A stretch of DNA of 54,170 nucleotides from an uncultured Gammaproteobacteria bacterium (lineage in GTDB: Bacteria > Pseudomonadota > Gammaproteobacteria > SZUA-140), in NCBI GenBank assembly GCA_945787155.1, contig CALZHD010000007.1, positions 1 to 54,170 on the forward strand, in the 5' to 3' direction. A program made the position numbers and the translations under genes. Below are positions 27,147 to 36,125 of the stretch, in pieces. Position 1 is the stretch's first letter; the number at the start of each line of letters is the position of its first letter. The notes under the pieces are model-generated. The model did no database searches. It worked only from the letters and a program-made list of their open reading frames with translations, and was not told the origin of the DNA.

Positions 27147-27722
27147 TTATGTGAGTAATTTGCCGAGATTTGAGATGGGGGTAATCACCAGCATCTTGAT
27201 GAGCGGAATGGAGATCAGTACTACTAAGGGTGATAGGTCCATGCCGCCGATCGGTGGAATTATGCGACGTACCGGGCTAAGTATGGGGTCCGTGAGTGAG
27301 TAGAGTGTTGATATGAGTGGGTTGTACGCCCCCTGGCCGACCCAGCTCAAGACCACCTGTATCAGGATGGCAACCATAAAGACGTTCAGTGCTAGCGATA
27401 GCAAGTCTGCGATAGCCACTGGTATGAGTCCTATGATGGCGAACGACTTTCCGATAATTAATAGTTTCAGTAGGATTGCTGCCATTTGTACGGCAAAGAG
27501 TAAAAAAAGAGAGGCCACATCTACTCCCTTGAAGCCAGGGATGATACGTCGAAGTGGCACCAGTGGTGGATTCGTAATTTTCACCAGAAACTGACAAATG
27601 GGATTGTGGAAGTTTGCGCGCACCAGCTGTAGTAGAAAGCGTAATATGATGGCGATGAGGTAGAGGCCAAACATAGCATCGACCAGATAGAGCGCCGGGT
27701 TGCTGAAATAAGAGCTATCCAT
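27147..27722 (-). CDS. yggT: YggT family membrane protein
   Basis: Inner-membrane protein of 191 residues with two copies of the YggT unit, each a pair of helices with the signature LQLVRANFHNPICQFLVKITNPPLVPLRR-like loop (first copy about 30-60, second about 125-160, with PLISTLYSLTDPILSPVRRIIPP). The family is involved in osmotic or septum-related functions but is poorly defined. It begins 6 bp after proC's stop; the order yggS-proC-yggT is the classical gammaproteobacterial operon. The 250 bp beyond the gene hold no recognisable gene. Confidence 0.92.
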   Translation of the reverse strand: MDSSYFSNPALYLVDAMFGLYLIAIILRFLLQLVRANFHNPICQFLVKITNPPLVPLRRIIPGFKGVDVASLFLLFAVQMAAILLKLLIIGKSFAIIGLIPVAIADLLSLALNVFMVAILIQVVLSWVGQGAYNPLISTLYSLTDPILSPVRRIIPPIGGMDLSPLVVLISIPLIKMLVITPISNLGKLLT

Positions 27723-27727
27723 TGTTA

Positions 27728-28570
27728 TTATGTCCTACCATTATTGTTATGTCCTAATAGATCAGCTAATTCTTGTGAGCGTTTTTTTGCACCCTGAACC
27801 GCGTTACTAATAAGTGCCTGATATTCACCCGACTCCATTATCTCAATGGCTCGCTCGGTGGTGCCGCCCGGTGAGGTGACGAATTTTCTCAATGTGGCGC
27901 TATCATCACTGCTTTCAAGTGCCATTTTTGCTGCGCCAAAGGCGGTTTGCAGTGTCAGCAGGCGGGCAGTTTCACGTGGCAGGCCTGCGTTGCAGCCAGC
28001 ATTTTCCAGTGCTTCCATTAACAGGAAAAAGTAGGCGGGGCCACTGCCGGAGAGGGCGGTGACGGCATCCATCAGCGTTTCGTCTTCCAGCCATAGGGCG
28101 AGTCCGACTGCGCGCATGATGAATTCGGCAAGGTCGCGCTGTTCTGCGGTTGTGGTCCGGTTGGCAAAGAGCGCGGTCGCACCGCTGCCCACCAGCGCTG
28201 GGGTGTTTGGCATGGCGCGGATAACGGCGCAATTACCGCCTAACCAGCGTTCGAGGTCGTCGGTGCGGATGCCTGCGGCGATTGAGATGACGGGGCATCG
28301 CTGCTGTTGAATGGCCTCTGCGATCTCTGTGGCGACTGCTTCGATCACTTGCGGCTTGATGGCGAGAATGACGACATTCGCCTGTTGCAATGCTTTGAGG
28401 TTAGCGATTGTGGTGTGGACGCCAAAGGTTGCAGCCAGCTGCTGGCGCTGTTCGTCACCAGGATCGGAGACCCATATGTGCTCGGGATTACAGCCGTCAT
28501 TGATCATGCCGCCAATCAGACTGCGGGCCATGTTGCCACCACCAATAAATGCGTATTGTTTATCGTTCAT
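27728..28570 (-). CDS. proC: Pyrroline-5-carboxylate reductase
   Basis: Last step of proline synthesis, reducing pyrroline-5-carboxylate with NADPH; 280 residues. ATG 28570 is used; the longer frame starts with TTG. Rossmann motif FIGGGNMARSLIGG at the N-terminus, AMPNTPALVGSGATALFAN in the middle, and the family signature in VTALSGSGPAYFFLLMEAL. The C-terminus has TSPGGTTERAIEIM. It lies between yggS and yggT in one operon. Confidence 0.97.
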   Translation of the reverse strand: MNDKQYAFIGGGNMARSLIGGMINDGCNPEHIWVSDPGDEQRQQLAATFGVHTTIANLKALQQANVVILAIKPQVIEAVATEIAEAIQQQRCPVISIAAGIRTDDLERWLGGNCAVIRAMPNTPALVGSGATALFANRTTTAEQRDLAEFIMRAVGLALWLEDETLMDAVTALSGSGPAYFFLLMEALENAGCNAGLPRETARLLTLQTAFGAAKMALESSDDSATLRKFVTSPGGTTERAIEIMESGEYQALISNAVQGAKKRSQELADLLGHNNNGRT

Positions 28571-28623
28571 GCTCAGCAATATACTGTGATTTGATCGTCT
28601 GCGCCATGATCTAATCTCATGGT

Positions 28624-29328
28624 CTAATCAGGGGTTGCTTTACGCAGCCCAAATATGGCGGTACCGATGCGCACCATCGTTGAGCCTTCAGCAACCGCCG
28701 CTTCGAGGTCTGCTGACATCCCGAGTGACAAGGTGTCGAGTGGGTGGCCGGCATCAATCAGTCGCTGTTGTGCCTGTTGTACGGCGTGAAAGATGGCGCG
28801 CTGCTGATCGAAATTTTCTGCTTTCTGCGGGATGGCCATCAGACCTCGCAACCTGATGTGTGGCAGAGCAGCGATTTCTGTGGCTAATGCGGGCAATGCC
28901 TCCAGTGGCGCGCCGGACTTGCTCTCTTCTGCGCTAACATTGAACTGGATGCAGATGTTCAGGTCGGGGAGTGACGCCGGCCTTTGTGCGCTTAGCCTTT
29001 TGGCAATCTTGAGGCTACAGACGCTGTGTACCCAGTCGAACTGTTGCGCGATTGGACGTGTTTTGTTGGATTGAATCGCGCCGATGTAATGCCATACGAT
29101 AGGGTGTCCCTGTAATGCATCAATCTTGTCCAGTGCTTCCTGCAGGTAATTTTCACCGAAGTGATATTGTTGTTGTCCAAGTGCTGCCAGGATTGATGCG
29201 ACGGGTTGTGTCTTGCTAACAGCCAGTAGGCCGACACTGCCGGATTTTCTGCCATATTGGGTCTCGGCCGCTGCAATACGCTGGCGCACATGCAGAAGAT
29301 TGTGTTTGATGCTGGTGATTGTTGCCAT
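28624..29328 (-). CDS. yggS: PLP homeostasis protein (YggS/PROSC)
   Basis: Pyridoxal-phosphate-binding protein of 234 residues involved in B6 and amino-acid homeostasis. The PLP lysine is in GLLAVSKTQP (about residues 34-43); GENYLQEALDKI, WHYIGAIQSNK and the phosphate-binding SLGMSADLEAAVAEGSTMVRIGTAIFG are all present. Single-domain type III fold like alanine racemase, but without its catalytic partner domain. First gene of the yggS-proC-yggT operon and divergent from pilT. Confidence 0.95.
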   Translation of the reverse strand: MATITSIKHNLLHVRQRIAAAETQYGRKSGSVGLLAVSKTQPVASILAALGQQQYHFGENYLQEALDKIDALQGHPIVWHYIGAIQSNKTRPIAQQFDWVHSVCSLKIAKRLSAQRPASLPDLNICIQFNVSAEESKSGAPLEALPALATEIAALPHIRLRGLMAIPQKAENFDQQRAIFHAVQQAQQRLIDAGHPLDTLSLGMSADLEAAVAEGSTMVRIGTAIFGLRKATPD

Positions 29329-29520
29329 AAGTGGGTTCTATTTTAGTGATTTGCACGGGTGAGTCCAGCGTGGATGTTAAGGGGTTTCAACTATCCTTGA
29401 GGTGCATGCCGGTTGTTCAAGATGTATATGGAAGTGCCGTTAAGTGACTGCAGGCGAAAGAATTGTCTACTTCGCCACTGTATTTGCCGCGGTGAATTGA
29501 TATCTCTGGAGGAGAATTGA

Positions 29521-30558
29521 ATGGATATTGCTGAGTTACTCGCGTTTGGCGTTAAAAGTAACGCATCGGATTTACATCTGTCCGCAGAATTGCCACCGAT
29601 GATTCGTGTGGATGGCGATATACGTCGTATCAACGTCCCCGCACTGGATAATAAGACTGTGCACAACATGGTTTATGACATCATGAATGATAAGCAGCGT
29701 AAGGATTTTGAAGAATTTCTGGAGACAGATTTTTCGTTCGAAATTCCTGGGCTAGCGCGTTTTCGTGTCAATGCATTTAATCATAATCGTGGTGTTGGCG
29801 CGGTGTTTCGAACCATTCCATCGACCATTCTTTCGCTTGAAGAGTTGGGCGCGCCCGCCGTGTTTGGTGATATTGCTGATACGCCACGTGGCATTGTGCT
29901 GGTGACCGGGCCGACAGGTTCCGGTAAATCGACCACGCTGGCAGCGATGATGGATTATAAAAATAATACTGAATATGGTCATATTCTGACTCTTGAAGAT
30001 CCGATCGAGTTTGTCCATCAGAGTAAGAAATGTCTGGTCAATCAGCGTGAGATTCATCGAGATTCGCTCGGGTTTGCCGAGGCGTTGCGTTCCGCGTTGC
30101 GTGAAGATCCCGATATCATTCTGGTGGGCGAAATGCGTGATCCAGAGACGATCGGGCTGGCGCTCTCTGCGGCTGAAACGGGACATCTGGTGTTTGGAAC
30201 GTTGCATACCAGCTCGGCGGCAAAGACGATCGATCGTGTGATCGATGTATTTCCGGCGGCTGAAAAAGAGATGATTCGTTCGATGCTGTCGGAGTCATTA
30301 AAGGCGGTGATATCGCAAACGCTGCTGAAAAAGGTCGGCGGTGGCCGTGTCGCGGCACACGAGATCATGATTGGAACTCCGGCGATTCGAAATCTGATTC
30401 GTGAAAACAAGATTCCACAGATGTATTCTGCCATTCAGACGGGGCAGGGGCTTGGCATGCAGACGCTCGATCAAAATCTTCAGGAGCTGATCCAGAAAGG
30501 ATTAATCACCAAGCAGGATGCGGCGATGAAGGCAGCTAATAAGGATGATTTTAAATAA
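29521..30558 (+). CDS. pilT: Twitching motility ATPase PilT
   Basis: Retraction motor of type IV pili, 345 residues, hexameric AAA-like ATPase. Strong ribosome-binding site GGAGGAG at 29508-29514. N-terminal PAS-like domain (SDLHLSAELPPMIRVDG), Walker A GPTGSGKST, Asp box TLEDPIEF, Walker B ILVGEMRD, His box GHLVFGTLHTSSA, and the AIRNLIRE C-terminal element. AIRNLIRENK is the PilT-type ending, supporting PilT over PilU. pilU commonly follows pilT but here a convergent HAD gene takes that place. Divergent from yggS, a common gammaproteobacterial linkage. Confidence 0.95.
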   Translation: MDIAELLAFGVKSNASDLHLSAELPPMIRVDGDIRRINVPALDNKTVHNMVYDIMNDKQRKDFEEFLETDFSFEIPGLARFRVNAFNHNRGVGAVFRTIPSTILSLEELGAPAVFGDIADTPRGIVLVTGPTGSGKSTTLAAMMDYKNNTEYGHILTLEDPIEFVHQSKKCLVNQREIHRDSLGFAEALRSALREDPDIILVGEMRDPETIGLALSAAETGHLVFGTLHTSSAAKTIDRVIDVFPAAEKEMIRSMLSESLKAVISQTLLKKVGGGRVAAHEIMIGTPAIRNLIRENKIPQMYSAIQTGQGLGMQTLDQNLQELIQKGLITKQDAAMKAANKDDFK

Positions 30559-30572
30559 TCGAGTGGCAGGCT

Positions 30573-31232
30573 TCAGCGCAGGCTGATAATCGGCCAGTCA
30601 TGCTTGCTGGCGTATCTATTTAAGGTCTCATCTGGATCAACTGCGACTGGATGGGTTACCAGCTCCAGCAGTGGCAGGTCGTTGTGAGAGTCGGAGTAGA
30701 ACCAGCTATCATTAAGATTATGGTCTGTCTTCTTGAGCCACTGGTTTAGCCGTTCCACCTTTCCTTCTCGAAAACTGGGGGTGCCTGCCACTTTGCCGGT
30801 GTATTGCCCATTGTGCAGCTCGGGTTCGGTTGCGATCAGATGTTTAATGCCGAGGCGAGCAGCAATAGGGGCGGTGACAAAGCTATTAGTAGCGGTAATA
30901 ATAATTAATGTTGCGCCGTTATTTTGATGTTTTTCGATTAATTTTTGTGCAGATATCAGCATGATCGGGGCTATCTTCTCGTTGAGAAAACGTTGGCGCC
31001 AATCCTTTAATGTGCTGATATCGTGGGCGGCCAGTGGCGCGAGCTGGAATGCGAGAAATTCATTGATATCGAGTGTGCCAGCGACATATTCATCATAAAA
31101 TCGCTGGTTTTCCTGTTGATGTTGTGGTCCGACGATACCTTCTTCTGTCAGGAACTGACTCCAGAGATAGTCGCTATCTCCTGCTATCAAAGTGTTATCA
31201 AGATCAAAAATAACCAGGCTCACGCTGCTCAC
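30573..31232 (-). CDS. HAD-IB family phosphatase (SerB-like)
   Basis: Haloacid-dehalogenase superfamily hydrolase of 219 residues, subfamily IB. Motif I is FDLDNTLIAGDSDYLW with the nucleophile Asp, motif II is the T in IIITATNSFV, and motif III is WFYSDSHNDLPLLE. The cap is helical. This group (often called phosphoserine phosphatase-like or HisB-like) typically lies beside rppH/ptsP, as here, divergent from rppH by 134 bp and convergent with pilT. Substrate unknown; likely a small phosphomonoester. Confidence 0.85.
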   Translation of the reverse strand: MSSVSLVIFDLDNTLIAGDSDYLWSQFLTEEGIVGPQHQQENQRFYDEYVAGTLDINEFLAFQLAPLAAHDISTLKDWRQRFLNEKIAPIMLISAQKLIEKHQNNGATLIIITATNSFVTAPIAARLGIKHLIATEPELHNGQYTGKVAGTPSFREGKVERLNQWLKKTDHNLNDSWFYSDSHNDLPLLELVTHPVAVDPDETLNRYASKHDWPIISLR

Positions 31233-31366
31233 CTCTTTTATTATTGTGCGGATTGTCAGGCCGGTTTTATCTGTGTGATTTGGGTATGGTCAGGAGTTTA
31301 TTTGCGCTGAAGCCATGATTTATGTGACAATTTATACAATTGTAGCAGTTTTATGAGGCCTGACTA

Positions 31367-31852
31367 GTGATCGATCTTGACGGATATAGAGCTAATGTGG
31401 GCATTATCCTGAACAATCAGGATGGCAAGCTGCTATGGGCCCGCCGCATCGGTCAGGAGGCGTGGCAATTTCCCCAGGGCGGTATTCAACCCAACGAAAC
31501 CCCAGAAGATGCGATGTACCGTGAGCTCCGCGAGGAGGTCGGTTTGGAGCCCTGTCATGTCACCATTCTTGGTCGCACTAATGACTGGCTGCGTTATCGA
31601 CTGCCAAAAGGGTTGATTCGTCATCAAAGCAAGCCGTTATGCATTGGTCAGAAACAGATCTGGTTCCTGTTGGAACTGCAAGGTGAAGAGAGTGATGTGC
31701 GACTGGATGCCTCTGATCAACCAGAGTTTGACCACTGGCGTTGGGTTGATTACTGGGCCCCTCTGGAAGAGATTGTGTCGTTCAAGCGCAACGTTTACAA
31801 ACATGCCCTGGCTGAGCTTGAACCATTGGTTGTCTCCCGAGGGGTGTGCTGA
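31367..31852 (+). CDS. rppH: RNA pyrophosphohydrolase (NudH)
   Basis: Converts 5'-triphosphate mRNA to monophosphate, starting decay; 161 residues. The start is GTG at 31367 with GAGG upstream, giving the usual [15 protein letters not shown]. The Nudix box is [22 protein letters not shown], reading G-x5-E-x7-RE-x2-EE-x-G. The rest ([37 protein letters not shown]) fits the RppH family. Upstream of ptsP by 61 bp; the pair is conserved in gammaproteobacteria. Confidence 0.97.
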   Translation: MIDLDGYRANVGIILNNQDGKLLWARRIGQEAWQFPQGGIQPNETPEDAMYRELREEVGLEPCHVTILGRTNDWLRYRLPKGLIRHQSKPLCIGQKQIWFLLELQGEESDVRLDASDQPEFDHWRWVDYWAPLEEIVSFKRNVYKHALAELEPLVVSRGVC

Positions 31853-31913
31853 TTCCTGGGTTGGCGGCGGTGGCTGCCAGTATCTTTTCGTTCATTCTCT
31901 TTAAGGCCGTGTG

Positions 31914-34181
31914 ATGCTGGTAACGTTGCGGCGCATCGTGCAAGAGGTCAATGCTGCACGGGACCTTGAACAGGCTTCGTCAATTATCGTTTCGCGTGTC
32001 AAGCAGGCGATGTCAGTGGATGTCTGCTCGATTTATCTGTTCGACCAGGGGGCGCAGCAATATATTTTGATGGCCAGTGATGGTCTAAACCCCGAGTCTA
32101 TTGGCGTGGTACGTTTCAAGCAGGGTGAAGGGCTTGCCAGTCTGGTGGGCGAAACGGAAGAGCTGCTCAATCTCGATAATGCACCGGATCACCCTCGCTA
32201 CCGTTTTATCGCCGAGACAGGCGAAGTCTCTTTTCATGGGTTTTTAGGGGTGCCGATTATCCATCGACGACAGGTGATGGGTGTTCTGGTGGTGCGGCAG
32301 CGCAGCAAGCGTCGTTTCGATGAGGATGAGGTTGCCTTTTTGCTGACCATCGCGGCGCAGATGGCCGGTGCCATTGCGCATGCCGATGCGCGGGGTGAGA
32401 TTCAGGATTTTACCGAGACACCAGCGGGAAAAAATAATCGTCCTATCGTCGCGTTGTCTGGTGCGCCGGGTGTCGGTATTGGAACGGCGGTGGTGATCTA
32501 TCCGCTAGCTGATCTTGACGCAGTGCCGCATCGTAAGACCCGGGATACCGCCACAGAGATTCTCGCCCTTGAACAGGCGCTGGAGGCTGCGCGCACTAAT
32601 ATCAAGGCGCTGGAGGCATCGATACATCCTGAGCTGGGGGCCGAGAGTCGCGCGTTGTTTGAGGCTTACCTGTTAATGCTGAATAGTGACACGCTGATCG
32701 AAAAAACCATCGAGCGCATTCGTATGGGTGACTGGGCGCCCGGTGCGTGGCGCGACACCATTAATGAGCAGGCGCAGCTGTTTGAGTCAATGGATGACCC
32801 CTATCTGCGTGAGCGTGCTGACGATGTACGTGACCTTGGGCGACGCATTCTGGCGCATCTGCAGAACGAGACTCGTCGCCAGCCCGACTATCCGCAAAAG
32901 ACGATCCTGGTGGGCGAGGATATCTCCGCCACCATGTTGGCAGAGGTACCGCGAGAACGTCTGGCTGGCGTGGTGTCGGCGCGTGGCTCAAGTTCATCTC
33001 ATGTTGCAATCCTGGCGCATGCGATGGGGGTGCCTGCGGTGGTGGGTGCTGGTGAGTTACCGGTGGCACGGGTGGATGGGTGTGAGCTGGTGGTGGATGG
33101 CTATCGTGGGCGAGTTTTTGTCTCACCCTCTCAGGCGGTGCGTGATGAATATACCCGTCTTGCGCGTGAAGAAGAGGAGTTGGTCGCCGGGCTGGAAGGG
33201 TTGCGTGAGTTACCGTCGGAGACTCCAGATGGTGTGCATTTACCGCTTTATGCCAACACTGGCTTGTTGTCGGACCTGGCACCGTCGATTGACAGTGGTG
33301 CGGAGGGGATTGGGCTCTACCGCACCGAATTCCCGTTTATGATTCGTGATCGTTTTCCTGGTGAAGAGGAACAGCGCGCGATCTACCGTGAAGTGCTGGA
33401 GCGGTTTGCGCCACGTGCAGTAACACTGCGTACGCTTGATGTCGGGGGGGATAAGGCGCTCTCATATTTTCCTATCGATGAAGAAAACCCTTTTCTTGGT
33501 TGGCGCGGGATACGTATTACCCTCGATCACCCTGAGATATTTCTGGTGCAGTTACGGGCGATGATGCGCGCCAGTGTGGGTTTGAACAATCTCCATCTGT
33601 TGTTACCGATGGTGAGTAATGTTGCCGAGGTTGATCGTGCACTGCAGTTGATCGGGCGCGCCCATCATGAGTTGATTGATGGTGGCGAGCAGGTGTTAAT
33701 GCCTCAGGTTGGCATTATGGTTGAGGTGCCGTCTGTGATCTATCAAATCGAGGTGCTGGCAGCCAGGGTCGACTTCTTTTCGGTAGGTACCAACGATCTT
33801 ACGCAATATCTGTTGGCAGTGGATCGTAATAATCCACGAGTGGCAACGCTCTATGATGCGTTGCACCCGGCAGTGCTGCGAGCGCTGCTGCAAATTGTTG
33901 CCGGTGCCCATGTGATGGGCAAGCCGGTGAGTGTCTGTGGCGAGATGGCGGGTGATCCGGTAGCCGCTCTACTGCTGCTTGGCATGGGCGTTGATGGGCT
34001 GAGTATGAGCGCGGCGAGCATGCCACGGGTGAAGTCAGTGATTCGAAACTTTACCAGTGGCGATGCACGCGAAATTCTCGAACAAGCCCTGCAGTATGAT
34101 GGCGCTACAGCCATTCGTGAATACCTTGAGCAGACACTGGAGCAGCAGGGACTGGGTGGGTTGGTGAGGGCAGGAAAGTGA
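31914..34181 (+). CDS. ptsP: PEP-protein phosphotransferase PtsP (nitrogen PTS EI)
   Basis: Enzyme I of the nitrogen phosphotransferase system, 755 residues. ATG 31914 is used (MLVTLRRIVQEVN), since GTG 31911 adds only one residue. GAF domain about 1-155, then EI domains: the phosphorylated histidine is in SSSSHVAILAHAMGVPAV (the common form is TSHAAI), the PEP-binding core has TLDVGGDKALSYF, NPFLGWRGIR, IMVEVPSVIYQI, FFSVGTNDLTQYLLAVDRNNP and the catalytic cysteine in SVCGEMAGDPVA. It passes phosphate to NPr then EIIA-Ntr, which regulate potassium and nitrogen functions. Second in an operon with rppH. Confidence 0.96.
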   Translation: MLVTLRRIVQEVNAARDLEQASSIIVSRVKQAMSVDVCSIYLFDQGAQQYILMASDGLNPESIGVVRFKQGEGLASLVGETEELLNLDNAPDHPRYRFIAETGEVSFHGFLGVPIIHRRQVMGVLVVRQRSKRRFDEDEVAFLLTIAAQMAGAIAHADARGEIQDFTETPAGKNNRPIVALSGAPGVGIGTAVVIYPLADLDAVPHRKTRDTATEILALEQALEAARTNIKALEASIHPELGAESRALFEAYLLMLNSDTLIEKTIERIRMGDWAPGAWRDTINEQAQLFESMDDPYLRERADDVRDLGRRILAHLQNETRRQPDYPQKTILVGEDISATMLAEVPRERLAGVVSARGSSSSHVAILAHAMGVPAVVGAGELPVARVDGCELVVDGYRGRVFVSPSQAVRDEYTRLAREEEELVAGLEGLRELPSETPDGVHLPLYANTGLLSDLAPSIDSGAEGIGLYRTEFPFMIRDRFPGEEEQRAIYREVLERFAPRAVTLRTLDVGGDKALSYFPIDEENPFLGWRGIRITLDHPEIFLVQLRAMMRASVGLNNLHLLLPMVSNVAEVDRALQLIGRAHHELIDGGEQVLMPQVGIMVEVPSVIYQIEVLAARVDFFSVGTNDLTQYLLAVDRNNPRVATLYDALHPAVLRALLQIVAGAHVMGKPVSVCGEMAGDPVAALLLLGMGVDGLSMSAASMPRVKSVIRNFTSGDAREILEQALQYDGATAIREYLEQTLEQQGLGGLVRAGK

Positions 34182-34225
34182 TGTCCATGGTTTTATTGCG
34201 ACCACGATAGTTTAAGGAATAGAAA

Positions 34226-34918
34226 ATGAAGAAAAGAGTCTTGCTCTCATGGAGCAGCGGCAAAGATAGTGCGTGGGCGTTGCATCTGCTGCGACAGCAG
34301 CGTGAGATTGAAGTGGTGGGATTGTTTACTACCGTTAATCAGGTGCATGACCGTGTGGCAATGCATGCCGTGCGACGTGAACTACTGGTATTACAGGCAC
34401 ATCGTGCCGGATTGCCACTGGATATTATTGAGATCCCCAGTCCTTGCAGTAATGCTGATTACGAGGCGCGTATGTCGATGTTTGTCGCGCGTTGTCAGCA
34501 GCGGGAGATCGACTGCTTTGCCTTTGGCGATCTCTATCTGGAAGATATTCGCGAATACCGTGAACAAAAACTTGTGGGTTGTGGCATTGAGGCGCTTTTC
34601 CCGTTGTGGGGGATGCCGACAGCCACGTTGTGCCGTGAGATGGTAGAGGGTAGGCTGCAAGCTCGCTTGACCTGCATTGATCCACGACAACTCTCGGCGC
34701 AGTTTGCAGGGCGTGAGTTTAATCATGCGCTATTAGATGAATTGCCCACTGATGTCGATCCGTGTGGTGAAAATGGCGAGTTCCACAGCTTTGTCTTTGC
34801 GGGTCCAATGTTCGATGGGGATATCGAGATCACTGTTGGCGCGGTGGTGCAGCGGGACGGTTTTGTCTTTGCTGATCTGTTGCCCATTGAAACGAGCGGG
34901 AAATTTAATGTCGCCTGA
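34226..34918 (+). CDS. PP-loop ATPase, DUF71/diphthamide-synthase-like
   Basis: Adenine-nucleotide alpha-hydrolase-type enzyme of 230 residues. The pyrophosphatase loop is SWSSGKDSAWALHLL at residues 8-22. Other conserved words: VGLFTTVNQVHDRVAMHAVR, FGDLYLEDIREYREQKL, PLWGMPT, and DPCGENGEFHSFVFAGPMF, the typical DUF71 block. In archaea and eukaryotes this family makes diphthamide on elongation factor 2; bacteria lack that pathway, so the bacterial members have another, undefined ATP-dependent role, possibly amide formation. It overlaps the squalene synthase gene by 11 bases. Confidence 0.85.
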   Translation: MKKRVLLSWSSGKDSAWALHLLRQQREIEVVGLFTTVNQVHDRVAMHAVRRELLVLQAHRAGLPLDIIEIPSPCSNADYEARMSMFVARCQQREIDCFAFGDLYLEDIREYREQKLVGCGIEALFPLWGMPTATLCREMVEGRLQARLTCIDPRQLSAQFAGREFNHALLDELPTDVDPCGENGEFHSFVFAGPMFDGDIEITVGAVVQRDGFVFADLLPIETSGKFNVA

Positions 34919-35999
34919 GTCCGCATCGTTTTTACCATCATCACTTGATGACGTGCAGCGCGACTATCTCCTGACCGAGTTATTGAGCGGCGTGTCACGC
35001 AGTTTTTATCTTACATTGCGAGTATTGCCGCAGCAGCTGCGAGAACCGATCAGTGTGGCCTACCTGTTGGCACGAGCGGCAGATACGATTTCTGATAGCG
35101 ACGTAGTCACAGCTGAAAAACGGTGTGATGCGTTGCGGCAATTTCGACATCAATTAGTGACAGATGAGCCGTCACTGGCTGGACTTGAACGGTTGCAGAT
35201 GGGGTTTGTTGGGCAGCTTGATCACGCTTTTGAGAAGGAATTGCTGACGAAGTTGCCAGCGTTGTTTGAGTTGTTGACACGACAGACTGGCCCCGACAGA
35301 GTGTTAATTCGCAAGGTGGTGTTAACGTTGATCGAAGGAATGGTGAGCGATCTTGAAGGCTTTCCTCAGTTCGCAGAGGGTGCTGTGACGATCACCGCTT
35401 TACGGGATAGCGAGCAGTTGGAACGCTACACCTATCTGGTGGCGGGGTGTGTCGGCGAGTTCTGGACGGAAATCTCAATCGCCCATATTGATGCACTTCA
35501 GGCGTGGGAGTCTGCGGATGGTCGATATTCTCGATTAGGCATTCGTTTTGGCCAGGCGTTGCAATTGACCAATATCCTGCGTGATGTGCCGCGAGATCTT
35601 CAGATCGGGCGCTGTTATCTGCCGCAACCGTGGCTGGATGAGGTGGGCTTAAGCCCTGGCGCGCTGATGAATGTCGCTAATAGTGTCGCGGCACGTCCAC
35701 TGCTGACACAGGGCATGGTTGTGGCGTTGGATCATTACGCGGCGGCCGAGCAGTACGTTACTGCGTTGCCACGCCGTTGTGTGCGTCTGCGGTTGGCGGC
35801 GTTATGGCCGGTGCTTATTGGGCTCAAGACCCTGGCGCAGCTATCGCAGCAGGAGGACTGGCTTGAAGCAAAACGTGTTTGTAAGGTTGAGCGTGGCTGG
35901 ATCTATCGCATGATGTTTCTGTCGTGCTGCGCTATTTTGTCCAATACGTTGCTGCGATGGTGGTGCGCGCATCTGCGGCGAGCCATTTCACTCGCGTGA
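34908..35999 (+). CDS. Squalene/phytoene synthase family protein
   Basis: Head-to-head prenyl synthase of 363 residues. The start at 34908 (MSPESASF...) is used; the frame continues upstream but inside the previous gene. Two aspartate-rich motifs bind Mg and diphosphate: LARAADTISDSD (about 54-65) and LTNILRDVPRDLQIGRCYLP (about 216-235). The QLTNILRD and the longer C-terminal hydrophobic end (IYRMMFLSCCAILS) match squalene synthase more than phytoene synthase, so squalene from two farnesyl diphosphates is likely; hopanoid genes are not seen in this window. Closely coupled to the DUF71 gene. Confidence 0.85.
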   Translation: MSPESASFLPSSLDDVQRDYLLTELLSGVSRSFYLTLRVLPQQLREPISVAYLLARAADTISDSDVVTAEKRCDALRQFRHQLVTDEPSLAGLERLQMGFVGQLDHAFEKELLTKLPALFELLTRQTGPDRVLIRKVVLTLIEGMVSDLEGFPQFAEGAVTITALRDSEQLERYTYLVAGCVGEFWTEISIAHIDALQAWESADGRYSRLGIRFGQALQLTNILRDVPRDLQIGRCYLPQPWLDEVGLSPGALMNVANSVAARPLLTQGMVVALDHYAAAEQYVTALPRRCVRLRLAALWPVLIGLKTLAQLSQQEDWLEAKRVCKVERGWIYRMMFLSCCAILSNTLLRWWCAHLRRAISLA

Positions 36000-36079
36000 T
36001 AGCCTGACTTCGGAAATGTACTCTCACTGGAATGAGATAGAATAGGTGTTATTTTTCAGCCGTATAGAGCTATTTACGT

Positions 36080-36085
36080 TATAAT
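36080..36085 (+). promoter_or_regulatory. Candidate -10 element of argG
   Basis: A perfect TATAAT lies 40 bases before the argG start. The -35 region at the right distance is poor, so this could depend on an activator or simply be chance. No clear ArgR box is visible nearby. Confidence 0.3.
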
Positions 36086-36125
36086 TTGCAGCAAAGAAAC
36101 CATGTTATTTATAGGATTAATTTGA

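Noticed and set aside
29521-30558. pilT as pilU
   Set aside because: The AIRNLIRENK ending and length match PilT.
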